Assembly: GCA_014584575.1 (NCBI GenBank)
Contig: JACTMP010000057.1
Span: 62,001 to 126,000, forward strand
From: Chloroflexota bacterium
GTDB taxonomy: Bacteria > Chloroflexota > Anaerolineae > Promineifilales > Promineifilaceae
DNA length: 64,000 nucleotides
Direction of reading: 5' to 3'
Shown here piece by piece: positions 26,298 to 36,915 of this stretch. How positions within the stretch are numbered: position 1 is the stretch's first letter; every line of letters starts with the position of its first letter. The notes under the pieces were generated by a model that worked only from the letters and a program-made list of their open reading frames with translations, did not search any database and had not been told where the DNA came from. The translations under genes were made by a program, and so were the position numbers.

Positions 26298-26648
26298 ATG
26301 ATTGTTATGATCCTGGAAAACGTGCCCATTGGCCTGCGCGGCGAACTGAGCCGCTGGCTGCTGGAGCCACAGGCCGGCTGTTTTGTCGGCCATGTTTCTG
26401 CCCGCGTGCGGGACAAACTATGGGACAAAGCGTGCCAGGCGGCTAACGGCGGCGGCGTCCTGCAAATCTGGTCCACCAACAACGAACAACGCTACCGGAT
26501 GCGCATGTACGGCCGTACCAGCCGCCGCATTGTTGAATGTGAAGGGCTGCAACTGATTGAAATTCCGCACGACCTGGACAAACTGGTCGGCGGAAGTGTC
26601 ATCAAGCAGCGACTTGAATCCTTGCGCCGCAGCGCCACATCTGGGTAG
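26298..26648 (+). CDS. cas2: CRISPR adaptation protein Cas2 (type I-E)
   Basis: 116 residues, slightly longer than E. coli Cas2. The start MIVMILENVPIGLRGELSRW and the segment CFVGHVSARVRDKLWD are the Cas2e signature. It forms the dimeric bridge of the Cas1-Cas2 integrase. AAAGGAG stands 7 nt before the ATG. Its stop is only 46 nt from the first CRISPR repeat, so the leader is very short or extends into cas2. Confidence 0.94.
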   Translation: MIVMILENVPIGLRGELSRWLLEPQAGCFVGHVSARVRDKLWDKACQAANGGGVLQIWSTNNEQRYRMRMYGRTSRRIVECEGLQLIEIPHDLDKLVGGSVIKQRLESLRRSATSG

Positions 26649-26694
26649 AGAATTGGCAGCAGACCCCATATATGGTAGAGTGTGCCCATCAAGG
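26649..26694 (+). promoter_or_regulatory. CRISPR leader with a candidate promoter
   Basis: The 46 nt between cas2 and the first repeat contain TTGGCA (26653-26658) and TAGAGT (26676-26681), 17 nt apart. This would start transcription just before the first repeat. Orientation fits the type I-E rule that the repeat reads GTTTTCCCC...GAACCG in the crRNA sense. Confidence 0.5.
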
Positions 26695-27827
26695 GTTTTC
26701 CCCACACACGTGGGGGTGAACCGTATGGATGAAGGGGGACGATGCCGAGGCGAGAAGTTTTCCCCACACACGTGGGGGTGAACCGCAGAGGCATGGGTGA
26801 CATCGGCGCGGAGTTTGAGTTTTCCCCACACACGTGGGGGTGAACCGCTGGCCTTGCAGCACAATGTAGTCAGCGCCCACGTTTTCCCCACACACGTGGG
26901 GGTGAACCGTAGAGGAACTATGAGCAAGATTGTACCCAATAGTTTTCCCCACACACGTGGGGGTGAACCGTAGCGTTTTCATGTTCCCTTCACTCGCCGC
27001 AAGTTTTCCCCACACACGTGGGGGTGAACCGCCCAACCCCGGTATGTTGCTGCAAGCGGCCAGTGTTTTCCCCACACACGTGGGGGTGAACCGAACATGG
27101 ACAAGGCGATTGGCAAACTGTTGACGTTTTCCCCACACACGTGGGGGTGAACCGCGTACGCGGATATAAAATTGTCGCGGATTTTCGTTTTCCCCACACA
27201 CGTGGGGGTGAACCGTATGATAAAATCAGAGGCAATCATGGACAAAACGTTTTCCCCACACACGTGGGGGTGAACCGCAGCAGCAGCAGCTTGTCAAGAT
27301 ACAAGTTAGGTTTTCCCCACACACGTGGGGGTGAACCGGATGCGGCGCTGCAAGAGATTCAGGAACTAGCGTTTTCCCCACACACGTGGGGGTGAACCGT
27401 TCGAGCAAATTGAAGCCAGCGCGGATTATGAGTTTTCCCCACACACGTGGGGGTGAACCGGGGTAAACCGGAAATTACCTAAAGCAATTCCGTTTTCCCC
27501 ACACACGTGGGGGTGAACCGGTGTCTGATGAGTGGCAAAACGTGGTGGAATTGTTTTCCCCACACACGTGGGGGTGAACCGGACAGCGTGCAGGTGGCCG
27601 TTGACCTGATTAGCGTTTTCCCCACACACGTGGGGGTGAACCGGAGGTGGTGGATCGGCATGTGGCGCATGAGGTGTTTTCCCCACACACGTGGGGGTGA
27701 ACCGGGAGCGGATTCGTCGCTCTGATTTTTGGTCTCGTTTTCCCCACACACGTGGGGGTGAACCGTCCTCATTGGTGTCAATTTGCGGAAGCTGTTGAGT
27801 TTTCCCCACACACGTGGGGGTGAACCG

Positions 27828-27860
27828 AGTGTGAATCGTGAGTGCAATTATCTGGAAAAA
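27828..27860 (+). other. Spacer 19, diverged homologue of spacer 82
   Basis: This 33-nt spacer aligns with spacer 82 (31704-31735) over about 30 nt with four substitutions. Both share the core GTGTG-A/G-ATCGTGAGT. They look like independent captures of the same locus from related invaders. Confidence 0.8.
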
Positions 27861-30800
27861 GTTTTCCCCACACACGTGGGGGTGAACCGGATGCAGTAAA
27901 AAGTATTTTTGATGCTTCGACTGTTTTCCCCACACACGTGGGGGTGAACCGCCGCGTCTGCTGGCAGCACACTGCGGCGAATCGTTTTCCCCACACACGT
28001 GGGGGTGAACCGAGTTGCGCCAGCAGTGGCAGACGGAAACGGGGGTTTTCCCCACACACGTGGGGGTGAACCGAACAATGTTGGTGATGCCGTCCCCCAT
28101 GCGCTGTTTTCCCCACACACGTGGGGGTGAACCGCCGTAACGGACGCCGATAAGCTGGCTCGGTTGGTTTTCCCCACACACGTGGGGGTGAACCGAGTTT
28201 GCCTCCTCGCCGCCCTCGGCCGTACATACGTTTTCCCCACACACGTGGGGGTGAACCGTGGCGCGTCGAAGAACACCCAAGCGGCAACCCGTTTTCCCCA
28301 CACACGTGGGGGTGAACCGGATGGGTCCATCACCAGGTCAAAGCCGGTGAAGCGTTTTCCCCACACACGTGGGGGTGAACCGTTTCGCTGGAAGATTTGG
28401 TTATCAGTGGGGGAGTTTTCCCCACACACGTGGGGGTGAACCGCCCTGGTGGGCATGATGATGACGCCAGACCTGCCGTTTTCCCCACACACGTGGGGGT
28501 GAACCGCCGGGTTCGTCAATCAGCGTCCGGGCCGCCTGGTTTTCCCCACACACGTGGGGGTGAACCGAATGACTATAGTTGCAAATATATGGGGTACGGC
28601 GTTTTCCCCACACACGTGGGGGTGAACCGCATCATGCCAGCCACCGCCAACGGCCGTGCAGGCGTTTTCCCCACACACGTGGGGGTGAACCGAGGCGCGC
28701 CGGCGGGCCGCCACTGGCGAATCCGTTTTCCCCACACACGTGGGGGTGAACCGGTGACGGCAATGCCGGTAGTCGGCCCGCCGTCGCGTTTTCCCCACAC
28801 ACGTGGGGGTGAACCGCACCTGCGCCTGGCGCGGGGAAAACTTATTTAGGTTTTCCCCACACACGTGGGGGTGAACCGCTGTGCGACTGACCGGCATCCA
28901 GTTCGATTTGTGGGTTTTCCCCACACACGTGGGGGTGAACCGATGTAGAGGCGGTGGATGAATGTCCCCGCTGCGTTTTCCCCACACACGTGGGGGTGAA
29001 CCGCGCCAAGAAGGGCAGCATTGGCGCCAATGCGCGTTTTCCCCACACACGTGGGGGTGAACCGGTTGTCAAAGCTGGCGGGGGAATAATGTCCACAAGT
29101 TTTCCCCACACACGTGGGGGTGAACCGGGGCTGTTAAGCGCCCCTTCTCACTCGGTGGGGTTTTCCCCACACACGTGGGGGTGAACCGTTAGCCCCGTTT
29201 ACGCGCCCCACCAGCTTGGCGTTTTCCCCACACACGTGGGGGTGAACCGTTATGCAGCAATTAACGAGCCATGACATTGCCGAGTTTTCCCCACACACGT
29301 GGGGGTGAACCGCAATTCAAAGAGGCCACCCGCGAGACGTGGGCGTTTTCCCCACACACGTGGGGGTGAACCGGTCTATGAATGGGAGTGCCCGGCTTGC
29401 GAGGCGTTTTCCCCACACACGTGGGGGTGAACCGAACGGTGGCCGAGGTATAGAATGGACTGACGCGTTTTCCCCACACACGTGGGGGTGAACCGTATCG
29501 CTTAGACATCGCCCCCTCTCGCCTTATGTTTTCCCCACACACGTGGGGGTGAACCGTGGGTACGAGCCTGATTTTAGCTCATCTCAGTGGTTTTCCCCAC
29601 ACACGTGGGGGTGAACCGGCGCGGCTGGCTTCGCTGCCCTGCCCTAAGGCGTTTTCCCCACACACGTGGGGGTGAACCGTGCCGGGTCTTGCCGCTTTAT
29701 CTTGGCTATGACGTTTTCCCCACACACGTGGGGGTGAACCGGTACGGCCGTCTGCCAGAGGCGTGTTGCGCACGTTTTCCCCACACACGTGGGGGTGAAC
29801 CGGTTGTCGCCAAAAACAACGGGGCGGTCTATACGTTTTCCCCACACACGTGGGGGTGAACCGCAAGCAGGCATCCATACCGGCGGGCGTCTGGGGTTTT
29901 CCCCACACACGTGGGGGTGAACCGGCATCCCCATCCCTGCTCCAGCCGATCATGTTCGTTTTCCCCACACACGTGGGGGTGAACCGTATTCATCACCAAT
30001 CAGCCAGCCTACTACCCAGTTTTCCCCACACACGTGGGGGTGAACCGGAGCGGGCAGCAGCGTTAGAGGCGCAGGGCTAGTTTTCCCCACACACGTGGGG
30101 GTGAACCGCGCCGGGCGGCGGTGGTGGTGGTAGCTCGGATGTTTTCCCCACACACGTGGGGGTGAACCGCGTAGCATTGCCCAGGCCGTTGGCGGGGTCT
30201 ACGTTTTCCCCACACACGTGGGGGTGAACCGATTACCGGCTTGCTTTAGCCCAGGGGGGCGGTGTTTTCCCCACACACGTGGGGGTGAACCGTCGCCCTC
30301 GGCCGCAATAATCGCCATCGGTTCGTTTTCCCCACACACGTGGGGGTGAACCGATTGTCCGCGCTGGACACGGGACCGGCTGAATGTTTTCCCCACACAC
30401 GTGGGGGTGAACCGGATTGGTTTCACAACGCCCTCTTCCAGGAGGTGTTTTCCCCACACACGTGGGGGTGAACCGATGATTCATTTTACCATATTAGTTA
30501 GCTAACTGTTTTCCCCACACACGTGGGGGTGAACCGTACACCCCGGCCGAAGGGGGAACAAGGAACACGTTTTCCCCACACACGTGGGGGTGAACCGGTG
30601 ACGGCCGTCTCTGGTGTTGGCGGTGGTGCGTTTTCCCCACACACGTGGGGGTGAACCGGATAACAAAATGGAGTGTTCGCAGATTTACAGAGTTTTCCCC
30701 ACACACGTGGGGGTGAACCGCCGGGGCGCAAAGCTACCGACCACGAGGCAGCGTTTTCCCCACACACGTGGGGGTGAACCGTTGACGCGCTGGTTGCCGT

Positions 30801-31703
30801 TATTAGCGGTGGAGTTTTCCCCACACACGTGGGGGTGAACCAGTTTGACGCGCCAGGCGCATTCATCATCTTCCGCGTTTTCCCCACACACGTGGGGGTG
30901 AACCGAATAATGCCCGGTTTTGTTCTGCCACTGCGGGGTTTTCCCCACACACGTGGGGGTGAACCGTTGACGGGGATTTTCAGGGGTGCGCCACTGTCGT
31001 TTTCCCCACACACGTGGGGGTGAACCGATAATGGTCAGGAAGAGCGCCAGATCAATCGTGTTTTCCCCACACACGTGGGGGTGAACCGAGCCGGTATAAA
31101 GAGGTCTTCCCCCATGTGCAGTTTTCCCCACACACGTGGGGGTGAACCGCCCGCCCGCGTCAGAGATGGGCAGCCCACCAGCGTTTTCCCCACACACGTG
31201 GGGGTGAACCGTACGCAATGTTCACGGGATGTTAAAATGCCGCGTTTTCCCCACACACGTGGGGGTGAACCGGATGAAAAAGACCGATTGACCAAAGCTC
31301 ACGCCGTTTTCCCCACACACGTGGGGGTGAACCGGTCATCAATATCCGCTCGGTTTCTAGTCTGTTCGTTTTCCCCACACACGTGGGGGTGAACCGTACT
31401 CCTATCAGGTAAGAATCCAACCCACCACGTTTTCCCCACACACGTGGGGGTGAACCGAACCCGGCGATACGGGTACGGGCGGCCAAACAGTTTTCCCCAC
31501 ACACGTGGGGGTGAACCGATGCTTTTAGCGGATGAATCTGCGTATCACTGCGTTTTCCCCACACACGTGGGGGTGAACCGACGTGTCGCCGCTTGATCAA
31601 CGTGTCGCCGTGCGTTTTCCCCACACACGTGGGGGTGAACCGCAAAACGCACAAAAAAGCATTTTTAACGTTTTGTTTTCCCCACACACGTGGGGGTGAA
31701 CCG

Positions 31704-31735
31704 GAGTGTGGATCGTGAGTACAATCACCTGGAAA
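31704..31735 (+). other. Spacer 82, diverged homologue of spacer 19
   Basis: It differs from spacer 19 by scattered single-base changes, not by a shift or repeat error, as expected for homologous sites in two phage or plasmid lineages. Confidence 0.8.
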
Positions 31736-32073
31736 GTTTTCCCCACACACGTGGGGGTGAACCGTCCTGATAGCCCTGGCTAATCGGTGTGCCATTGAGT
31801 TTTCCCCACACACGTGGGGGTGAACCGAATTACGGGTCATCCATTCAGCAAGCGATAAACCGTTTTCCCCACACACGTGGGGGTGAACCACGCTGGCGTG
31901 ACCGCATTAGAAAGCCAAAAGCGTTTTCCCCACACACGTGGGGGTGAACCGCCGGCCGTCGCAAGCGCCACCCGGATTGGACAGTTTTCCCCACACACGT
32001 GGGGGTGAACCGCAGAAAGATATACTCGTGTGCCTTTGTGCAACGTTTTCCCCACACACGTGGGGGTGAACCG

Positions 32074-32106
32074 ACGGCCGTGTGCGCGGGCACACGGCCG
32101 TACTCA
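32074..32106 (+). other. Spacer 88, palindromic and carrying two host octamers
   Basis: ACGGCCGTGTGC, loop GCGG, GCACACGGCCGT: a perfect 12-bp hairpin. It contains the host-typical octamer twice. Such a spacer would match both strands of its target nearly equally. Confidence 0.8.
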
Positions 32107-32690
32107 GTTTTCCCCACACACGTGGGGGTGAACCGGATAGTGCCATGTGGAAACCGCTATTAAGTTGCCGTTTTCCCCACACACGTGGGGGTGAACCGGT
32201 ATGGAAGAAGATAGAGCAGGGGGAGATGAATGTTTTCCCCACACACGTGGGGGTGAACCGCAAACCTTCGGTGCCAATCTCACCTATTCCCCGTTTTCCC
32301 CACACACGTGGGGGTGAACCGCGGGCCTGAACTCATTCAACAGTTCTTTAACAGTTTTCCCCACACACGTGGGGGTGAACCGCATCCAGTTCAACGCCTT
32401 CACCTCAAAGTGAGGTTTTCCCCACACACGTGGGGGTGAACCGGTTGGAGCAATTGACTTAGTAATGTTCTCAGCAGTTTTCCCCACACACGTGGGGGTG
32501 AACCGCATCACCATCGCACGATGCCCCCTCATCATTGCGTTTTCCCCACACACGTGGGGGTGAACCGTGGTTGCAGGTATTGAACGGGGAGCCGTTTTTC
32601 GTTTTCCCCACACACGTGGGGGTGAACCGTGGGGTCCTGCATTTCCCGCGCGGCCAGTTCCGTTTTCCCCACACACGTGGGGGTGAACCG

Positions 32691-32722
32691 GTACGGCGAG
32701 CCTGTGGATAACTCTGTGGATA
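32691..32722 (+). other. Spacer 98, contains two DnaA-box-like sequences
   Basis: The spacer includes TGTGGATAA and, 2 nt later, TGTGGATA. The first is an exact DnaA box (reverse of TTATCCACA) and the second an 8/9 match followed by the repeat G. The captured site may be a replication origin of an invader. Confidence 0.6.
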
Positions 32723-34722
32723 GTTTTCCCCACACACGTGGGGGTGAACCAGTCTGCTTCAAACTCCGTCGCCCACTTGTTGAGTTTTCCCCACACACGT
32801 GGGGGTGAACCGTCGGCAGGTGTGCTGGAAGCCTTCGCACCAGCAGTTTTCCCCACACACGTGGGGGTGAACCGTCCAGCAAATAGTCAATGCCAAACAC
32901 GAACGGGTTTTCCCCACACACGTGGGGGTGAACCGTCCTTGAACCAGCCTTTGGACACCAGCATTTCCGTTTTCCCCACACACGTGGGGGTGAACCGTTG
33001 ATCGGACTTATCACTAAAGGCGGCCTCGCGTTTTCCCCACACACGTGGGGGTGAACCGAGTTGGAAGCCAAGCTGCTGCATCATTTTTATTGTTTTCCCC
33101 ACACACGTGGGGGTGAACCGGATGGCGACCAAAAAGACGATCCCGACACCATCAGTTTTCCCCACACACGTGGGGGTGAACCGAGCGCCCCGATGTGGTG
33201 CAGGACATCCTCAAGCGTTTTCCCCACACACGTGGGGGTGAACCGCCTGTATACACCAAAGCCCTGACAACTGGACAAGTTTTCCCCACACACGTGGGGG
33301 TGAACCGTTAGCGTTCTAGCTGCCACCGATTCGTCTGCGCGTTTTCCCCACACACGTGGGGGTGAACCGGTGACGGCGCGACGGCCGTCGGCGGTGCATT
33401 TCGTTTTCCCCACACACGTGGGGGTGAACCGACGCCACCCGGCTGATGTCTGCTAAATAAAGCGTTTTCCCCACACACGTGGGGGTGAACCGGAGCAATG
33501 ATGAAACTGAGTGACCTCATCAGCCGTTTTCCCCACACACGTGGGGGTGAACCGGACACGGCCGCGTGGCAACTGGATATAGAGCAGTTTTCCCCACACA
33601 CGTGGGGGTGAACCGTTTGGGTGAGTTATGGGAAGCATTGGGGCCAAGTTTTCCCCACACACGTGGGGGTGAACCGGCTGTGGACGTGCTGTGTGAGGCT
33701 TGCAAGGAAGTTTTCCCCACACACGTGGGGGTGAACCGGTGCTGACCGGCTTTATCATTGGCCTCTTTGTGTTTTCCCCACACACGTGGGGGTGAACCGT
33801 ATATGTCGTCGCCTGCGCTGTACGCCCGTCCGTTTTCCCCACACACGTGGGGGTGAACCGCTAAATGCGGAGTTGCAGGAATTGAAGCGGGCGTTTTCCC
33901 CACACACGTGGGGGTGAACCGGGTTGAAGAAGGGGGAGAAGATTGTGTTCCTGGGTTTTCCCCACACACGTGGGGGTGAACCGGGATACAAATTTTCGAT
34001 TGGTCTACCACTAACCGTTTTCCCCACACACGTGGGGGTGAACCGCCGTGTTGATAACCGGCTTTGGCCACACCATTCGTTTTCCCCACACACGTGGGGG
34101 TGAACCGTCGCCGCTATCAATGGCCACATCGGCCAACAGTTTTCCCCACACACGTGGGGGTGAACCGGCCGTAGAATCACTGGAGGAATTCCTTGCCCCG
34201 TTTTCCCCACACACGTGGGGGTGAACCGGATGGCGATGTCACCTACGTGACGATGATACAGTTTTCCCCACACACGTGGGGGTGAACCGTACACGGGCGC
34301 GGGGGAATTTCTGCAAGGGATTGTTTTCCCCACACACGTGGGGGTGAACCGCCCATATTAGCGCCCACCTTCCCCGCCAGGCGGTTTTCCCCACACACGT
34401 GGGGGTGAACCGAGATGATGGAACGGGATATGCAGCCAACGGAGGGTTTTCCCCACACACGTGGGGGTGAACCGTCCCTTCGCGCCCACCATACCCGCCA
34501 GATGTGGGTTTTCCCCACACACGTGGGGGTGAACCGGATGTCAGGGGCCACGGCCACCCTGAACGCCCGTTTTCCCCACACACGTGGGGGTGAACCGTAT
34601 CCTGGCGGCAGTTCTAGCGTTTCGGCCGTAAGTTTTCCCCACACACGTGGGGGTGAACCGTTTAGGTTATGTATATCCCCAAACCTTTCAGTCGTTTTCC
34701 CCACACACGTGGGGGTGAACCG

Positions 34723-34817
34723 TGAAACTATCAGACTTTGCCGCCAGCAACCACGTTTTCCCCACACACGTGGGGGTGAACCGGTGATTTTTTCCCCACA
34801 CACGTGGGGGTGAACCG
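34723..34817 (+). other. Duplicated spacer 131 followed by a truncated 6-nt spacer
   Basis: Spacer 131 (34723-34754) is identical to spacer 161 (36536-36567). After the next repeat, the 6-nt remnant GTGATT runs into a repeat without its first G. Removing 17 nt from the junction after spacer 161's following repeat (36603-36619) gives exactly this sequence. Confidence 0.9.
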
Positions 34818-36535
34818 ATACGAACACCACAAATTGGTTTGCTGGAGTTAGTTTTCCCCACACACGTGGGGGTGAACCGTTGGAGCCGCCGCCCACCAGC
34901 AAGCCGGTAAGCGTTTTCCCCACACACGTGGGGGTGAACCGCCCGTGCCCAATGCCGACCACACACTGCCATTCGTTTTCCCCACACACGTGGGGGTGAA
35001 CCGCCTATCTCGATCTGCAAGTGCCGCTCATCGTCAGTTTTCCCCACACACGTGGGGGTGAACCGGTGTCCTGCCAGTACATCACCACACTCGGCGTGAG
35101 TTTTCCCCACACACGTGGGGGTGAACCGCCTTTACGGGCATCATTGCCTACGACCTGCCCAGTTTTCCCCACACACGTGGGGGTGAACCGATATGCTGGT
35201 GACTGATGTGGTCAGCCGGGGCGTTTTCCCCACACACGTGGGGGTGAACCGGTGAAAACTTGGGTTTGGGTAAGGCAGACATCGTTTTCCCCACACACGT
35301 GGGGGTGAACCGCAGCGGAGCAACCCGAATTGAGCGGCATATGCGTTTTCCCCACACACGTGGGGGTGAACCGACGGCCGGCGTCACCGAGGCGGGGCCG
35401 CCAGCCGTTTTCCCCACACACGTGGGGGTGAACCGGCTGCGTAATAGAAAAAGTCACTGCTTATAAAGTTTTCCCCACACACGTGGGGGTGAACCGTTTT
35501 ACGCGGTTGACAGGTCAGGGGAGGCCAGGTTTTCCCCACACACGTGGGGGTGAACCGTTTGCCCAGAAGGCCGCGCCGCCTGCACCTGAAGTTTTCCCCA
35601 CACACGTGGGGGTGAACCGCTGCTGATTGTGCGACCGGGGGATTACAAGGAGTTTTCCCCACACACGTGGGGGTGAACCGTCGAATGTGCAGTAATCGGC
35701 GAACTTATCAAAGTTTTCCCCACACACGTGGGGGTGAACCGACCATCGCCTTGCCACTACCTGCCAAACATGGGTTTTCCCCACACACGTGGGGGTGAAC
35801 CGTAAGCGGCTTACAGGAATGAACGATGTGCAAAGTTTTCCCCACACACGTGGGGGTGAACCGCACATTGCCACCGAACTGGGCAACCGCATACCGTTTT
35901 CCCCACACACGTGGGGGTGAACCGACCCAAAATCTTCGTTTTAACGGCCGTAAGCGGTTTTCCCCACACACGTGGGGGTGAACCGGAAATGAAAACCTTA
36001 CGCGAATATCAGGATCAGTTTTCCCCACACACGTGGGGGTGAACCGTAATTGGTATACCAGTTTTTACTATGAACAACGTTTTCCCCACACACGTGGGGG
36101 TGAACCGCCGAACGCCCCAAGCCGCCGCAGCGAAACCAGCGTTTTCCCCACACACGTGGGGGTGAACCGCAAACATCGTCTTGTCATCCAGCGCCAGTTC
36201 AGTTTTCCCCACACACGTGGGGGTGAACCGTGCTGGCCCCATGATGATAACGAACAGTTAACGTTTTCCCCACACACGTGGGGGTGAACCGGGCGGCGTT
36301 CCCGCGTAGGCGGGAACCGTCGCGTTTTCCCCACACACGTGGGGGTGAACCGCCAGGATAGCCAACGCCGCCGGGGATTTTGTGGTTTTCCCCACACACG
36401 TGGGGGTGAACCGGCGGTTGGGCAGGCGGTTGGGCAGGGGGAAAAGTTTTCCCCACACACGTGGGGGTGAACCTTCAGGCAGCGGAATCGGCCACGCACC
36501 CCACTCGTTTTCCCCACACACGTGGGGGTGAACCG

Positions 36536-36618
36536 TGAAACTATCAGACTTTGCCGCCAGCAACCACGTTTTCCCCACACACGTGGGGGTGAACCGGTGA
36601 TTTCGTGTGCAGATATTC
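36536..36618 (+). other. Second copy of the duplicated spacer, followed by a 22-nt spacer
   Basis: Spacer 161 repeats spacer 131 exactly. The next spacer (36597-36618) starts GTGATTTCGTG and is only 22 nt long. This copy is the fuller form and lies near the oldest end of the array. Confidence 0.9.
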
Positions 36619-36773
36619 GTTTTCCCCACACACGTGGGGGTGAACCGGCCGTTGGCGACCTGCACCTGTCGGCCGTTGCGTTTTCCCCACACACGTGGGG
36701 GTGAACCGCCGCGCCCCATCGCATACTCTTTGGCAGAGGCGTTTTCCCCACACACGTGGGGGTGAACGGCCAG

Positions 36774-36802
36774 GTGCGTTGCGCCTCATCGGTGCAACGC
36801 AC
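36774..36802. terminator. Stem-loop immediately after the last CRISPR repeat
   Basis: GTGCGTTGCGCC (36774-36785), loop TCATC, GGTGCAACGCAC (36791-36802): 12 pairs with one G-T. It starts 5 nt after the array. No T-tract follows, so it may stabilise the 3' end of the pre-crRNA or be another dispersed palindrome. Confidence 0.4.
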
Positions 36803-36915
36803 TTGGGTGTAAAAGTCGCTTAAGTGAGGCGCATTTGCTAAAATGTTATCTGATGACAGCGGCAACCACGCTGCTTACTAATCCATGTTCAAACACAAAC
36901 ACCCCAGGTGAAGAT

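Larger units (their letters stand above)
26695..36769 (+). CRISPR. Type I-E CRISPR array, 165 repeats and 164 spacers
   Basis: The 29-nt repeat begins GTTTTCCCCACACACG and ends TGGGGGTGAACCG. Its centre is the palindrome CCCCACACACGTGGGG, the Cas6e hairpin. I located 165 copies by hand, the first at 26695 and the last at 36741. Spacers are mostly 32-33 nt (range about 31-35), except a 6-nt one (34784-34789) and a 22-nt one (36597-36618). Repeats are nearly invariant. Exceptions are a last-base G-to-A at 30814, 31862 and 32723, a last-base G-to-T at 36446, one lacking the first G (34790-34817), and the final repeat ending GAACGG. The array is on the cas strand with its leader next to cas2, so newest spacers should be at the left. 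Many apparent ORFs on both strands here are repeat-derived artefacts. Confidence 0.98.

Noticed and set aside
28167..28478. 63-64 nt repeat-to-repeat distances as evidence of damaged repeats
   Set aside because: The repeats are intact; the extra bases are in the spacers, which simply vary from about 31 to 35 nt.
36774..36802. tracrRNA or anti-repeat after the array
   Set aside because: Type I-E systems use no tracrRNA and the stem-loop has no clear complementarity to the repeat.
26689..36865. Dozens of ORFs of 60-265 codons on both strands across the CRISPR array, with peptides such as FTPTCVGKT, GSPPRVWGK, VHPHVCGEN and FPHTRGGEP
   Set aside because: They are the three reading frames of the repeat, cycling because the repeat-spacer unit is 61-62 nt. 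No ribosome sites or domain content.
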